DNA of 30,964 nt from DATAPE01 sp034667525. GTDB lineage: Bacteria > Actinomycetota > CADDZG01 > WHSQ01. The stretch lies in assembly GCA_034667525.1 (NCBI GenBank), contig JAXDJO010000055.1, forward strand, positions 1-30,964, written 5' to 3'. The translations under genes were made by a program, and so were the position numbers. The notes below the pieces were generated by a model. That model worked only from the letters and a program-made list of their open reading frames with translations. It was not told the DNA's origin and searched no databases. This document shows positions 30,605 to 30,964 of this stretch, piece by piece (positions within the stretch are counted from its first letter, which is position 1; each line of letters begins with the position of its first letter).

Positions 30605-30630
30605 CAGAAAAGAGCGGCCTTTCGGCCGCC
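30605..30630 (-). terminator. Intrinsic terminator-like hairpin downstream of 16S rRNA
   Basis: On the minus strand GCGGCC-GAAA-GGCCGC (30614-30629) is a perfect 6-bp GC stem with a GNRA-type tetraloop, followed by TCTTTTCTG (30605-30613), a U-rich tract. It is read in the direction leaving the 16S gene, about 120 nt after its end, and is the likely end of the rRNA transcript. Confidence 0.65.
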
Positions 30631-30741
30631 CTCACCTTGAGCACTGGACAGTGTGCCTGCCATGGAGATCAGTGTCTTCAACTAGGAGTCGAGACATCGC
30701 ACACTCAGCGTGAACCGAGTTGGCGTTTCTCATAAATGGCT

Positions 30742-30964
<223 letters not shown>

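Overview
The window looks like a piece of a chromosome from a high-GC member of the Actinomycetota; I cannot name the class. Three things support this. The end of a 16S rRNA gene at the right edge has an actinobacterial-looking 3' part. The order tlyA - nadK - recN - steA - steB - pyrG - ald/xerD - parA - scpA - scpB - rluB matches the conserved actinobacterial block as I remember it from Mycobacterium and Streptomyces. SteA/SteB and the TlyA small-gene neighbourhood are actinobacterial hallmarks. Almost everything from 1 to about 24,200 is conserved core; I see no intact mobile element, CRISPR array or tRNA.

Layout. 1-2088: rluB, scpB and scpA (minus strand, coupled by GTGA overlaps). 2145-3841: trpS (minus) and a site-2 protease (plus), divergent from a very tight shared start region. 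3842-4962: a 1.1 kb stretch with no supportable gene but with several short repeats, the only large non-coding gap in the window. 4963-6229: a ribbon-helix-helix-like protein and ParA. 6376-8809: a TraR/DksA zinc-finger protein, XerD and alanine dehydrogenase. 8864-10531: pyrG. 10711-22633: a long minus-strand run, mostly joined by ATGA-type overlaps: phasin-like protein, a 61-aa protein, tlyA, nadK, recN, steA, steB, murJ, a GT4 glycosyltransferase, an AlkP-like membrane protein and a MraY/WecA-like transferase. 22684-29835: divergent pairs with closely packed starts (rhomboid; HAD phosphatase / DUF1015; lipid-kinase-like / metallo-beta-lactamase), with an Ada-AlkA + Ogt alkylation-repair pair and a Rossmann protein between them. 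29848-30549: a TPR protein. 30746-30964: the 3' end of 16S rRNA (minus).

Functionally the window combines chromosome maintenance (ScpAB, ParA, XerD, RecN), cell envelope assembly and septal hydrolase control (SteAB, MurJ, the GT4/GT-like transferases), nucleotide, NADP and alanine metabolism (PyrG, NadK, Ald), ribosome modification (RluB, TlyA) and alkylation repair.

The features most worth a second look are: (a) the 16S gene is followed by a terminator-like hairpin and a TPR gene rather than by tRNA/23S, so it appears unlinked; (b) a ParA-RHH pair sits next to the repeat-bearing non-coding gap, a possible partition-type site; (c) many first genes of transcription units have TANNNT 6-9 nt before the start codon, suggesting leaderless mRNAs, and in two divergent pairs the leftward start codon lies inside the rightward -10 box; (d) an envelope cassette of MurJ, GT4, AlkP-like protein and a MraY-like enzyme with an altered motif sits between steB and pyrG.
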